Positions 33,747-43,194 of a DNA stretch of 64,000 nucleotides are shown piece after piece. Under the pieces are notes generated by a model. The model searched no databases and was not told the DNA's origin. It was given only the letters and a program-made list of their open reading frames with translations. Position numbers and translations under genes: made by a program. Position 1 is the first letter of the stretch; each line of letters begins with the position of its first letter. Origin of the DNA: Pusillibacter faecalis (GTDB lineage: Bacteria > Bacillota > Clostridia > Oscillospirales > Oscillospiraceae); the NCBI RefSeq assembly GCF_018408705.1, contig NZ_AP023421.1, positions 440,000 through 503,999 on the forward strand. The letters run 5' to 3'.

Positions 33747-34060
33747 GCGTCTTTGGAGTCTTTTACGCCATCGTCCGCCAAATTCCCGCCGGGAAAGTGG
33801 CCACCTATGGCCAGATCGCTCGCCTTGCTGGGATGCCCCGCTGTGCCAGGACCGTGGGCTATGCCATGGCCGGATGTCAGGACGCTACCGTTCCATGTCA
33901 TCGGGTGGTGGACCGCTTTGGAGGCACGAAAGCCTGCTTTGATACCCACTCCCCCGGTACCCAGCGAGCGCTGCTGGAGGCAGAGGGAGTGCTTTTTCGC
34001 CTGGACGGGACCGTGGACCTGGAACGGTGTCAGTGGGCGCCGTCCGTCTCCGTACTCTGA
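33743..34060 (+). CDS. MGMT-type alkyltransferase domain protein
   Basis: This 105-aa protein contains the DNA-binding winged helix of O6-alkylguanine transferases (IPAGKVATYGQIARLAGMP, R-T-V-G-Y-A-M) and the intact acceptor motif VPCHRVV. It lacks the N-terminal RNase H-like domain of full-length Ogt. With the Cys present it could be active, unlike alkyltransferase-like ATL proteins that replace the Cys. It starts in the nitrilase stop codon (ATGA). Confidence 0.9.
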   Translation: MSVFGVFYAIVRQIPAGKVATYGQIARLAGMPRCARTVGYAMAGCQDATVPCHRVVDRFGGTKACFDTHSPGTQRALLEAEGVLFRLDGTVDLERCQWAPSVSVL

Positions 34061-34121
34061 GAACATCGGAGGTCTGCTCACAAGTGCCACAGTCTCTGCG
34101 AGCGCGGTTTCAATACCCCGG

Positions 34122-34146
34122 AAGCCTCCCTTCTCATGGGAGGTTT
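34122..34146 (+). terminator. weak terminator after the MGMT gene
   Basis: AAGCCTCCC/GGGAGGTTT stem (34122-34130, 34138-34146, one G-U pair) is followed by CCCCCTTTCCC, without a clean U-run. Confidence 0.45.
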
Positions 34147-34209
34147 CCCCCTTTCCCATGCAAAATCAACTTGTAACCCTGTGGTTTTCTTGGGCAGGTA
34201 GACAAATTT

Positions 34210-34235
34210 TGCAAGATAGGTTACTTTATCTTGCA
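34210..34235 (+). promoter_or_regulatory. dyad operator upstream of the aconitase-IDH genes
   Basis: A 9-bp perfect inverted repeat TGCAAGATA-N8-TATCTTGCA lies 8 bp before the predicted -35 region. Its inner part GATA-N8-TATC resembles the spaced dyads of LysR-type aconitase regulators such as CcpC (family knowledge; identity inferred). Confidence 0.55.
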
Positions 34236-34242
34236 GAATTAC

Positions 34243-34271
34243 TTTTCAAAGGCACTTTCTTATGATATAGT
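34243..34271 (+). promoter_or_regulatory. promoter of the aconitase-IDH genes
   Basis: TTTTCA (34243-34248) and TATAGT (34266-34271) have a 17-bp spacer. An overlapping TATGAT at 34261 is an alternative -10. Confidence 0.5.
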
Positions 34272-34316
34272 ACAAGTAAGAAACGCGGAAGTCCCGCGGG
34301 TACAGGAGGTCCCTCC

Positions 34317-36554
34317 ATGATCAAACTGCATGATACCGGCGTGTTTCTCGCAAACGGCGCGCCCGATTCCGCCGCCTCCCTCTCTCCAGAGGAGGGGCGC
34401 CAAAAGACCATGGCCTGGTCTATTCTCCAGGCGCACAATACCTCCGGCAATCCAGAGCATCTGCAAATCCGCTTTGACGCCATGGTGTCCCACGACATCA
34501 CGTATGTAGGCATTATTCAGCAGGCTCGGGCCTCCGGGATGAAGGAGTTCCCCATTCCATACGCCCTCACCAACTGTCACAACAGCCTGTGCGCCGTGGG
34601 CGGCACCATCAACGAGGACGACCACGTGTTCGGCCTCTCCGCGGCGAAAAAATACGGCGGCATTTACGTCCCTGCCAACCAGAGCGTCATCCACTCCTAC
34701 GCGAGAGAACAGATGGCCGGGTGCGGGAAGATGATTCTCGGCTCCGACTCCCACACCCGCTACGGAGCCCTGGGTACCATGGCCGTGGGCGAAGGCGGGC
34801 CGGAGCTTGCCAAGCAGCTTTTGAAGAACACCTGGGACATCCCCTACCCAAAGGTGGTGTTGGTCTATCTCACCGGCACGCCAAAGCGGGGCGTGGGGCC
34901 CCATGACGTGGCCATTGCCCTGGTGAAGGCCACCTTTGCCTCCGGCTTTGTGAATAACTGCGTGCTGGAGTTTGCCGGCCCTGGCATCGCGGCGCTGCCT
35001 ATGGACTTCCGCAACGGCATCGACGTGATGACCACGGAGACCACCTGCCTCTCCTCCATCTGGGAGACGGACAGCGAGACGGAGCGGTTCCTGAAAACGC
35101 ATCAGCGCCTGGAGGACTTCCGAGAGCTGCACCCGGACGAGGGCGCGTATTACGACAAGTACATCGAGATTGACCTGAGCCGGATAGAACCCATGATCGC
35201 CCTGCCCTTCCATCCCTCCAACGCCTGGACCATCCGCGAGTTCCTGGAAAACGCCACCGACATCCTCGCGGCAGTGGATGCGGACGCGAAGCAGCGCTTT
35301 CCCAAGGCCACTCCCCACCTTTTTGGGAAGGTACATGACGGCGGCGTGTGGGCGGACCAGGGCGTGATTGCCGGGTGCGCGGGTGGGCTTTTTGACAATA
35401 TTGACGAGGCGGCAACGATTCTTCGGGGCGGCAGCTGCGGCAACGGCTACTTCTCTTTGGACGTGTATCCCACCAGTGTGCCCGTCAGCCTGGAGCTGAC
35501 GAAGATCGGCGCCACCGCCGCGCTGCTGGAGAGCGGCGCCCTCATCAAGCCCAGCTTCTGCGGGCCGTGCTTCGGCGCCGGGGACGTGCCTGCCAACAAC
35601 GGCCTTTCTCTGCGGCACACCACGCGGAACTTCCCCAATCGGGAAGGCTCCAAGCCCGCAGAGGGCCAGTTTGCTGGCGTGTGTCTGATGGATGCCCGGT
35701 CCATTGCCGCCACCGCCCTGCACGGCGGAAAGATCACCGCTGCCACGGACATCAACTACGAGCCCGTTCACCATGAGTATCACTTTGACAAGGGCGTTTA
35801 TGACCGGCGGCTGTACAACGGCTTTGGGAAGCCGGCGCCGGACACGGAGCTGATCCTGGGCCCCAACATCACGGACTGGCCGAAGATGGAGCCCCTGGCG
35901 GAAAACCTGCTGGTAGAGCTGGCCGCCGTGCTTCGGGACGACGTGACCACCACCGACGAGCTCATCCCCTCCGGCGAGACCTCCTCCTACCGCTCCAATC
36001 CCCTGCGGCTGGCGGAGTTCACTCTCTCCCGCCGGGAGCCGGCCTATGTAGGCCGGGCCAAAGCCGCGGCAATGCTGGAAGCGGAGCGGCTGGCTGGAAA
36101 AGCGCCGGAGGCCCTTACTGCCATTTTGAACCGAGTGGGCGACGGTCCCGAATTGCTAAACACCACGCAATTCGGCTCCTGTGTCTTTGCCAACAAGCCA
36201 GGCGACGGCTCCGCCCGGGAACAGGCCGCCAGCTGCCAAAAGGTTTTGGGCGGATTTGCTAATATATGCTACAATTTTGCCACTAAACGCTACCGCTCTA
36301 ACTGCATCAATTGGGGTATTCTGCCTTTTACCTTGGATGAAGGTGCGCCCTTCCCCTATGAGGCAGGGGACTTTGTGTTCGTTCCCGACATTCGCGGCGC
36401 TGTGGATGCCGGTGTGGAGGATATCCCCGCCAAGGTCATCCGGAAGGACGGCAACGTGGATGATATTTTACTTCATATCCAGGGGCTGACGGAGGATGAA
36501 AAAGAGATTCTTCTGGATGGCTGCCTGATGAATTACTATGCAAGGCGCGCTTGA
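34317..36554 (+). CDS. aconitase-family hydratase (YbhJ-like)
   Basis: This 745-aa protein has the aconitase core: YALTNCHNSLCAVGG, ILGSDSHTRYGALGTM, and the cluster Cys in VIAGCAGGLFDNID and PSFCGPCFGAGD. A C-terminal swivelling domain has NTTQFGSCVFANKPGDGSAREQ and K-R-Y-R-S-N-C-I-N-W-G. It resembles the hydratase/YbhJ branch more than AcnA or AcnB. The adjacent isocitrate dehydrogenase argues for citrate-to-isocitrate conversion in the oxidative branch to 2-oxoglutarate and glutamate (inference). Confidence 0.9.
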   Translation: MIKLHDTGVFLANGAPDSAASLSPEEGRQKTMAWSILQAHNTSGNPEHLQIRFDAMVSHDITYVGIIQQARASGMKEFPIPYALTNCHNSLCAVGGTINEDDHVFGLSAAKKYGGIYVPANQSVIHSYAREQMAGCGKMILGSDSHTRYGALGTMAVGEGGPELAKQLLKNTWDIPYPKVVLVYLTGTPKRGVGPHDVAIALVKATFASGFVNNCVLEFAGPGIAALPMDFRNGIDVMTTETTCLSSIWETDSETERFLKTHQRLEDFRELHPDEGAYYDKYIEIDLSRIEPMIALPFHPSNAWTIREFLENATDILAAVDADAKQRFPKATPHLFGKVHDGGVWADQGVIAGCAGGLFDNIDEAATILRGGSCGNGYFSLDVYPTSVPVSLELTKIGATAALLESGALIKPSFCGPCFGAGDVPANNGLSLRHTTRNFPNREGSKPAEGQFAGVCLMDARSIAATALHGGKITAATDINYEPVHHEYHFDKGVYDRRLYNGFGKPAPDTELILGPNITDWPKMEPLAENLLVELAAVLRDDVTTTDELIPSGETSSYRSNPLRLAEFTLSRREPAYVGRAKAAAMLEAERLAGKAPEALTAILNRVGDGPELLNTTQFGSCVFANKPGDGSAREQAASCQKVLGGFANICYNFATKRYRSNCINWGILPFTLDEGAPFPYEAGDFVFVPDIRGAVDAGVEDIPAKVIRKDGNVDDILLHIQGLTEDEKEILLDGCLMNYYARRA

Positions 36555-36689
36555 AACAGGGATTTCATCCTCCCTTTTTCCCCCACCTAATAACCTCGGT
36601 CATGGGTGCGCACCACCTTGGGCGGTTGAAGCTGTATGTCCGCCGCATACCTGCCGCGGCGAATCCACATCGTAATTTTGGAGGTTTCC

Positions 36690-37907
36690 ATGGAGAAAAT
36701 CAAAATGACCACGCCCATCGTGGAGATGGACGGCGACGAAATGACCCGGGTTCTCTGGGGATGGATCAAGCAAAAGTTGATTCTACCCTTTGTGGATTTG
36801 AAAACGGAATACTATGACCTGGGGCTGCTGCATCGGAATGAGACGAGAGATCAGGTGACTGTGGAGGCCGCCAAAGCTACACAGCGCTTAGGCGTTGCAG
36901 TAAAGTGCGCTACCATTACACCTAACCGGCAGCGGATGGAGGAATATCCGCAGCTTACGGAGATGTGGAAGTCCCCCAACGGCACCATCCGGGCCTATCT
37001 GGATGGAACTGCCTTCCGCGCCCCCATCCTGCTATCCTGTATCAGGCCGGTAGTGAAAAACTGGGAACATCCCATCACCATTGCCCGGCACGCCTATGGG
37101 GATATGTACAAGGCCGTGGATATGGCCACGGAGGAACCAGGGACTGCCACGCTCACTTTCCGAAGCGAGAGTGGCAAGGAAAAAACCTTAACTGTCCAGA
37201 GTGTGCAAGGTCCCGCTATCTGGCAAGGCCAGCACAATACAGAGAAGAGCATTCGTGCCTTTGCCCGCAGCTGCTTTCAGTACGCCATCAGCCAGCGGCA
37301 GGACCTATGGTTCTCCACCAAGGATACCATCTCCAAGATCTATGACGGGGAGTTCAAGCGAATTTTTGAAGAGGAATATGAGAACACCTACCGGGTGGAA
37401 TTTGAAAAGCTGGGCCTCACCTATTTCTACACCCTGATTGACGATGCGGTGGCGCGGGTTATCCGTTCCAAGGGCGGCTTCATCTGGGCGCTGAAAAACT
37501 ATGACGGCGACGTGATGAGCGACATGGTGGCCACCGCCTTCGGAAGCCTTGCCATGATGACCAGCGTGCTGGTTTCCCCGGACGGTACCATGGAGTTTGA
37601 AGCCAGCCACGGCACCGTCACCCGGCACTACTACCGCTATTTGAAGGGTGAAAAAACTTCTACCAACCCCATTGCCACGATCTTTGCCTGGTCCGGCGCC
37701 CTGAAGCGCCGGGGCCAGCTGGACTGCCTTCCGGACCTCACGCGGTTTGGCGAGGCGCTGGAGTCCGCCTCTCTGGAGACGCTGGAGAGCGGTGTGATGA
37801 CCGGGGATCTGGCGGGCCTGGTGGAGGAGGGCTTCCAGACCACCGTTGTGGACAGCGAGAGATTCTTGGACGCCATCGCCCAAAGGCTCGCGGAAAAGCT
37901 GGTCTGA
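36690..37907 (+). CDS. icd: NADP-dependent isocitrate dehydrogenase
   Basis: This 405-aa enzyme is of the dimeric, eukaryote-like NADP-IDH type. It has TPIVEMDGDEMTRVLW, the isocitrate loop SPNGTIRAYLDGTAFR, the metal-binding YDGDVMSDMVATAFGSL and the cofactor-binding EASHGTVTRHYYRY. It makes 2-oxoglutarate and NADPH. The start at 36690 follows GGAGG; a 135-bp gap without a terminator separates it from the hydratase, so co-transcription is likely. Confidence 0.95.
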   Translation: MEKIKMTTPIVEMDGDEMTRVLWGWIKQKLILPFVDLKTEYYDLGLLHRNETRDQVTVEAAKATQRLGVAVKCATITPNRQRMEEYPQLTEMWKSPNGTIRAYLDGTAFRAPILLSCIRPVVKNWEHPITIARHAYGDMYKAVDMATEEPGTATLTFRSESGKEKTLTVQSVQGPAIWQGQHNTEKSIRAFARSCFQYAISQRQDLWFSTKDTISKIYDGEFKRIFEEEYENTYRVEFEKLGLTYFYTLIDDAVARVIRSKGGFIWALKNYDGDVMSDMVATAFGSLAMMTSVLVSPDGTMEFEASHGTVTRHYYRYLKGEKTSTNPIATIFAWSGALKRRGQLDCLPDLTRFGEALESASLETLESGVMTGDLAGLVEEGFQTTVVDSERFLDAIAQRLAEKLV

Positions 37908-37928
37908 CCCCGATCCGGAAACGCAAAC

Positions 37929-37960
37929 AAGGCCGCGCATCCTCTTGGATGCGCGGCCTT
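37929..37960. terminator. bidirectional terminator after icd
   Basis: A 14-bp perfect stem AAGGCCGCGCATCC/GGATGCGCGGCCTT with a TCTT loop, followed by GTTT on plus and by GTTTGCG on minus. It serves icd and the convergent interrupted XRE gene. Confidence 0.85.
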
Positions 37961-37962
37961 GT

Positions 37963-38621
37963 TTAAAATTGGTTGGAGAACACCGGACGGATAGCGTAGT
38001 GATAGTCCGAGATCAGCAGTGGCACGTAGGATTCATCCGTTGCGATGAGGGTGCCGTCCTCTAGCCGGAGGCCGAAGGACTTCATGCTCTCCGTGATATA
38101 AAGCAGTCGCTCCACCCCCAAGGTGAGAAACTCTCCCGACCGGCAGTACAGGATGTCCTGAAAGCCCTCGACATCCATGGCATCCCACTGGATTTGGGCT
38201 GTCACACCCTCCCGGCAGGTGCCCTCCACGGCCTCGATAGCGAAGCGGCCCACGAAGCTCTGGTCTCCAAGAGTCTGCCGCTCCCCCTCCATTGTGACGG
38301 TGGTCTCTCCCGCAGGCTCACCCGCTGGGGTGTAGACGGCGGCCGTCACCGTCAATGACACCGGCCGCAGGAATGCCCCACTGTAATCCAAAATCCCGAA
38401 CAGGACAAAGCCCGTCATAGCGAGGAGCAGCACGCTTCCAAAAATTTCTCCCCACCGTCGCCGGGTCCTCTCCCGGGCCTGACGGACCAGCAAAGAAACG
38501 GCATGGCGAACCGTCATCTCCGGCATCTCCTGCTCCTCACCCCGCAGCAGTTCCAGCACCTGGAGTCCCAAAGCGTCCGCCAGTGGTTCCAACAGTGAAA
38601 CATCTGGAAATCCCGCGCCGG
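37963..38621 (-). pseudogene. 3' part of an XRE-type regulator/membrane protein gene cut by the ICE
   Basis: The frame begins within a helix-turn-helix domain (GFPDVSLLEPLADALGLQVL, ELLRGEE), the usual end of a Clostridia XRE domain. A membrane segment (IFGSVLLLAMTGFVLFGIL) and an extracellular part of about 130 residues follow. The recognition helix and start are missing, and an in-frame TAA lies at 38632-38634. The 5' part should lie beyond the right end of the ICE, outside this window. It marks the ICE integration site. Confidence 0.75.
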
Positions 38622-38650
38622 TATCACATAGTTAAAGATATTGGTATCAT

Positions 38651-40090
38651 TCAATCAATTTTGCCGATAAAGCGGTAGAAGATTTCTACCTCCTGTTCCC
38701 GGCTTCCGTCCTCACCTTTGACCGCTTCATGGACAACGATTTTTTCAATCAGCATATTCAAAAGTTCGGCGGTCAGTTCTGTTGGATTGACGCACTCTTT
38801 CATCAAGGCAATCCATTTTTCTGCGTCTACGGCGTTCTGGCTTTCAGTGGCGATAGCGGATTGAAGCTGTTCAATCTTTTCGTCCAGTTCAGCCTGTTCG
38901 CTTTGGTACTTCCCGGACAGCATAGAGAAGTTGTATTCCGTGATACGCCCCGCCGCCCAGTCCTCATACATCCGGGCAAACAAAGTATCGACTTCGGCTT
39001 TTCGCTTCTCTGCCTTTTTCAGTTCTGCGGCCTGCTTCTTTCTTGCGGCAGCCTGTCCCTTATCAGTGGCATTTAACAGCTGCTTCAAGAGCCGTTCTTC
39101 ATCATGCTGTACCAGCCCCGACCAGTATTGCAGACGGGAGAGGACATAGGCATAAAGCACATCATAACGGATATAGTGCATGGAGCATTGGCGTGTGCCC
39201 TGCCCGTACTTGCTACAATGATAATGGCCGTAAGGCTTGCTGTTCTGCCTGTTCTCCCCATAGGACAGCGACCAGCCGCAATCCGCACATTTTACCAATC
39301 CGGAAAAAATCTGCGTTGTACCATCCTTGCACTTCCTGCGGCGGTTTGCTATCTGCTCCTGTACCTGCCGGAAAACCTGCTCGCTGATAATCGGCTCCTG
39401 CGTGTTCTCCACCCGCACCCATTCACTTTGGGGCTTGCGTACCCTCCGCTTGTTCTTAAAGGAAATGTTCGTTTCCCGGTAATGAATGGTATGGCCGATA
39501 TAGGTTTCGTCTTTCATAATGCTCTTGACCTGGGCTATCGTCCATGCGTAGCTTTTTTCCTCCGGCGCACCCGCATAGATGTTTGCAAAAGTCCCGTCAC
39601 GCTGGAAGTTGATAAATCCCGGTGTGGGAACCTTTTCCGCAATCAGTATTCTTGTGATACTGGCCGCCCCTCTGCCATGAATAGCAAGGTCAAAAATCTT
39701 CTCCACTATCCAGCGGGTTTCCTCGTCGATTATCAGCTTGTTTTTGATTTCCGGGTGTTTCCTGTACCCGATGGGAGCATAGGCGCCGATACGCTGTCCT
39801 GTGGCAAACTTTGCTTTGAAAGCGGCCTTTACCTTGCGGCTTGTATCTTTCGCAAACCATTCATTGAACAGGTTTTTGAACGGGACAAAATCGGAAAGCC
39901 CTTTCTCTGTGTCCTCATTCTCCGCAACGGCGATGTAGCGAACCCGTTTCTCCGGGAACAGAAATTCCAGATAGTAGTCCATCATCACATGTTCCCGCCC
40001 GAAACGGGACAGGTCTTTCGTGACAATGCAGTTTACTTTTCCGGCTTCCATATCGTCCATCATGCGCTGAAAATCCGGCCGTTCAAAAGA
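38651..40090 (-). pseudogene. large serine recombinase, N-terminally truncated
   Basis: This frame encodes about 480 residues of a large serine recombinase. They are the end of the catalytic domain (FERPDFQRMMDDMEAGKVNC, DLSRFGREHVMMDYY, KDTSRKVKAAFKAKFATG), a recombinase domain, a zinc ribbon (C-A-D-C-G, C-S-K-Y-G..C), a coiled coil and the tail E-V-E-I-F-Y-R-F-I-G. The first 60 or so residues, including the catalytic Ser, are absent. Homology stops near 40090 although the frame runs on to 40153. It is probably an inactive remnant. Confidence 0.8.
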
Positions 40091-40189
40091 TGACGTTAGA
40101 TAACGATACTTTTGAAAACACTGGAAAATCAAGGTTTTTCGAGCGACGGACAAGCAGGGTATTGTACTAAAAACTGAATACGACGCAGA

Positions 40190-40238
40190 AGCGGCGTTTC
40201 TTACTCTCTACATGGGAGAACAGGAACGCCGCTTTTTT
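40190..40238 (+). terminator. terminator at the left of the ICE backbone operon
   Basis: AGCGGCGTT/AACGCCGCT (40190-40198, 40225-40233) with a 26-nt loop, followed by TTTTTT. It lies 150 bp before the DUF6017 gene and may insulate or attenuate it. Confidence 0.65.
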
Positions 40239-40387
40239 CATGCCCTTTGTTACGCAGTAGGGGCAGAAAAAGCCTTGCTACAAGCGGTTTTGCGGGTGTG
40301 TATCTGGCGCGGCAAGGGATTTATACCTTATCCCCCGAAACTGCGCTTCTACTGCGTAACAAATCCAAAGCAAAGGAGCTATGAACT

Positions 40388-41371
40388 ATGGCAGTTTTCA
40401 GAGTGGAACGGAACAAGGGCTACACCGTAATGAGCAACCACCACCTACGCAACAAGGAGCTTTCCTTAAAGGCAAAAGGGCTGTTGTCGCAAATGCTGTC
40501 ACTCCCCGAAGATTGGGACTACACCTTGAAAGGCTTATCCCTTATCAACCGGGAGAAGATAGACGCTATCCGCGAAGCCATTAAGGAGCTTGAACGCGCC
40601 GGGTATATCGTCCGGTCAAGGGAGCGTGACGAGAAAGGACGCTTGCGGGGCGCGGACTATGTGATATTCGAGCAGCCGCAGCCGCCTACGCCGGATTTAC
40701 CTACATTGGAAAATCCAACATTGGATAATCCAACGCAGGAAAAACCAACATTGGAAAAACCTACGTTGGAAAATCCAACGCAATTAAATAAAGATATACA
40801 AAGAACTGACTTACCAAAAAAAGAAAAAATAATTACTGATGAACAAAGTACCCATTCCATTCCTATCCTTTCCCCTAACCCCTCACCTTGCAGAGAAGCG
40901 GCTGCGCCGCCGGAACGGAAAGGAAAGGAAGCGGCAGCACAGAGCGCAGTTGATATATACCGGGAAATCATCAAGGACAATATCGACTACCACATTCTCA
41001 AACAGGACATGAAGTTTGACGGGGACAGGCTGGACGAGATTGTAGACCTCATGCTTGAAACCGTATGCACCGCCAGAAAGCGGGTACGGATTGCGGGGGA
41101 CGACTACCCGGCAGAGCTTGTGAAGTCAAAGTTTATGAAACTGGACGGCGAACATATCCGCTTTGTGCTTGACTGTATGCGGGAGAACACAACCAAAATC
41201 CGCAACATCAAGCAATATCTGAAAGCAGCCCTTTTCAACGCCCCGTCCACTATCGGCAATTATTACACTTCCCTTGTCGCCCATGACATGGCAAGCGGCG
41301 CACTGTCACCGAAAAAGCCGCAGTACGGCGACCCGGACTATTATTCATGCAACGAGGGCGAAAGCCTGTAA
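40388..41371 (+). CDS. DUF6017 helix-turn-helix protein, ICE replication initiator-like
   Basis: This 327-aa protein has an N-terminal winged helix (NHHLRNKELSLKAKGLLSQM; INREKIDAIREAIKELERAG) as in plasmid/ICE replication initiators. A Pro-Thr repeat linker comes next. The C-terminal DUF6017 domain has IYREIIKDNIDYHILKQD and RNIKQYLKAALFNAPSTI. It is the usual first gene of Tn1549-like backbones. AAAGGAG lies upstream. Confidence 0.85.
   Translation: MAVFRVERNKGYTVMSNHHLRNKELSLKAKGLLSQMLSLPEDWDYTLKGLSLINREKIDAIREAIKELERAGYIVRSRERDEKGRLRGADYVIFEQPQPPTPDLPTLENPTLDNPTQEKPTLEKPTLENPTQLNKDIQRTDLPKKEKIITDEQSTHSIPILSPNPSPCREAAAPPERKGKEAAAQSAVDIYREIIKDNIDYHILKQDMKFDGDRLDEIVDLMLETVCTARKRVRIAGDDYPAELVKSKFMKLDGEHIRFVLDCMRENTTKIRNIKQYLKAALFNAPSTIGNYYTSLVAHDMASGALSPKKPQYGDPDYYSCNEGESL
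40700..40789 (+). repeat. 15-bp tandem repeat encoding P-T-x-E-N/K units
   Basis: Six head-to-tail 15-bp units (consensus CCAACATTGGAAAAT), the last degenerate, lie inside the DUF6017 gene. They encode a flexible PTLEN-type linker between its two domains. Length variation among related ICEs is expected. Confidence 0.85.
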
Positions 41372-41402
41372 CCACCCACAACCACAAAAGGAGGATTTTA
41401 TT

Positions 41403-41624
41403 ATGGCACAGAAAATGACAGGAGCATTGGTATTTGACGAGCGCACCGACCGTTACGACATTCGCTTTGACTTAAACAGCTACTACGGGGGCTTGCATTG
41501 CGGTGAGTGCTTTGACGTATTCGTGCGGGGCAAGTGGAAGCCGACCCGGATTGAGTACGGCGACAACTGGTATCTTGTGGGTATCAGAGCCGAGGACTTG
41601 AACGGGCTGCGGGTGCGTATCTGA
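41403..41624 (+). CDS. DUF5348 family protein
   Basis: This 73-aa protein fits DUF5348: GALVFDERTDRYDIRFDL, Y-Y-G-G-L-H-C-G-E-C-F and a final D-N-W-Y-L-V-G-I. These small beta-rich proteins are near-universal in Tn1549-like ICEs at this position; function unknown. GGAGG precedes the ATG at 41403. Confidence 0.85.
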   Translation: MAQKMTGALVFDERTDRYDIRFDLNSYYGGLHCGECFDVFVRGKWKPTRIEYGDNWYLVGIRAEDLNGLRVRI

Positions 41625-41665
41625 CCGCCACCCCATAAAGAAACGCGAAAGGAGGACGCGACAAA

Positions 41666-42142
41666 TTGCAGGACGAAGTAAACGAAAAGACCATAGCCCT
41701 TTACATCAAGACCGGGAAACTGACAGCGCAGACGCTCCAAAAGGCAATGAAAGCCATACTGTCAAAGGGCAAAAAGCAGCTTGCAAAACCGCCACAGGGC
41801 AAGCAGAGCTTAAAGCAGCTTATGAAGCAGAACGCGGGCGTTTCCAACATTGAGATTACCGAGGGCAATATCAAAGCCTTTGAGAGTACGGCGAAAAAGT
41901 ACGGTATCGACTTTGCACTGAAAAAGGACGCGACGGAAAGCCCGCCCCGCTATCTGGTTTTCTTCAAGGGGCGGGACGCGGACGTGCTGACCGCCGCCTT
42001 TAAGGAATTTTCCGCAAAAAAGCTGACACAGGAGAAAAAGCCCTCAATCCGAAAGCTGCTCTCTACCCTCAAAGAAGCTGCACAGGGCAAGAACGCGGAA
42101 CGGGCAAAGGTCAAGAACAAAGACAGGGAGGTATCGCTATGA
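41666..42142 (+). CDS. PcfB-family (DUF3801) conjugation protein
   Basis: This 158-aa protein resembles PcfB: KTIALYIKTGKLTAQTLQKA, GKQSLKQLMKQNAGVSNIEI and YLVFFKGRDADVLTAAFKEF. PcfB-like proteins are accessory factors working with the coupling protein and relaxase. It uses a TTG start at 41666 behind AAAGGAGG. Its end overlaps the coupling protein start by 4 bp. Confidence 0.85.
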   Translation: MQDEVNEKTIALYIKTGKLTAQTLQKAMKAILSKGKKQLAKPPQGKQSLKQLMKQNAGVSNIEITEGNIKAFESTAKKYGIDFALKKDATESPPRYLVFFKGRDADVLTAAFKEFSAKKLTQEKKPSIRKLLSTLKEAAQGKNAERAKVKNKDREVSL

Positions 42143-43106
42143 AGCCGGAAATCAAGAAGCTGCTTATCTTAAATCTCCCGTATCTGCTCTTTGTCTGGCT
42201 CTTTGATAAAGTGGGCGCGGCTGTCCGTCTATCCCCCGGCGCGGACGCAAGCGCAAAGCTGCTACATCTTGGGGACGGTTTTACCGCCGCCTTTTCCAGT
42301 ATCGCGCCGAGCTTCCACCCGGCAGACTTAGCTTTAGGCATTGCGGGGGCGGTCATTGTCCGGCTGATTATCTACACCAAAGGCAAGAACGCGAAGAAAT
42401 ACCGCCGCGGGACAGAATACGGTTCGGCGCGTTGGGGCGGGGCTGACGACATAAAGCCGTACACCGACCCGGTATTTGAGAACAATATCCCCCTAACGCA
42501 GACGGAACGGCTCACCATGAACAGCCGCCCGAAGCAGCCGAAATACGCAAGAAACAAAAATATCCTTGTAATCGGCGGTTCCGGCAGCGGCAAGACCCGG
42601 TTCTTTGTGAAACCGTCGCTCATGCAATGTACGTCAAAGGATTTTCCAACGTCGTATATCGTCACTGACCCGAAAGGAACACTGATTTTGGAAACCGGGA
42701 AAATGTTACAGCGGTACAAATACCGTATCAAAGTGCTAAATACGATTAACTTCAAAAAATCCATGAAATACAATCCCTTTGCCTATCTGCGGAGCGAAAA
42801 GGACATTTTGAAGTTAGTCAATACCATTATCGCCAACACCAAAGGCGACGGGGAAAAATCCGGCGAGGATTTCTGGGTGAAAGCGGAAAAGCTCTACTAC
42901 ACCGCGCTAATCGGCTATATCTGGTATGAAGCCCCGGAGGACGAGAAGAACTTCACGACGCTGCTTGAAATGATAAATGCGTCGGAAGCCCGCGAGGACG
43001 ACGAGGATTTCCAGAACCCGGTTGACCTCATGTTTGAACGTCTGGAAGAAAAAGACCCGGAGCATTTTGCAGTCAAGCAGTACAAAAAATACAAACTTGC
43101 GGCGGG
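42139..43106 (+). pseudogene. TraG/VirD4 coupling protein, N-terminal part, interrupted by nested element
   Basis: Residues 1-322 of a type IV coupling protein: two N-terminal membrane segments, then Walker A in LVIGGSGSGKTRFF (about 146-153) and YIVTDPKGTLILETGKML. The native frame stops at L-A-A-G, where GG (43105-43106) is followed by foreign DNA. The missing continuation G-K-T-A-K-S-I-L-I-S-C-G is found in the same frame at 52641. The chimeric frame runs on into recombinase sequence to 43479 by chance. Transfer of the ICE should be blocked unless the insert leaves. Confidence 0.92.
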
Positions 43107-43107
43107 T

Positions 43108-43167
43108 GTTGTATGCTCTAAAAGACTTCTTAATCAAGCGGTTGGGAAGTCTCTTAGAACACACAAC
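43108..43167 (+). repeat. 22-bp imperfect inverted repeat at the left end of the nested element
   Basis: The arm at 43108-43129 (GTTGTATGCTCTAAAAGACT then TC) pairs with 43146-43167 at 19 of 22 positions across a 16-bp spacer. It begins one base from the junction and precedes the recombinase gene. It may be the recombinase-binding att arm and/or an operator of the recombinase gene. Confidence 0.6.
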
Positions 43168-43194
43168 CTAAAACCGAAGAAAGGAGCGCAAGTT

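Noticed and set aside
40700..40789. CRISPR-like array from short regular repeats
   Set aside because: The 15-bp units are contiguous without spacers and are codon-phased inside a gene, giving a protein linker.
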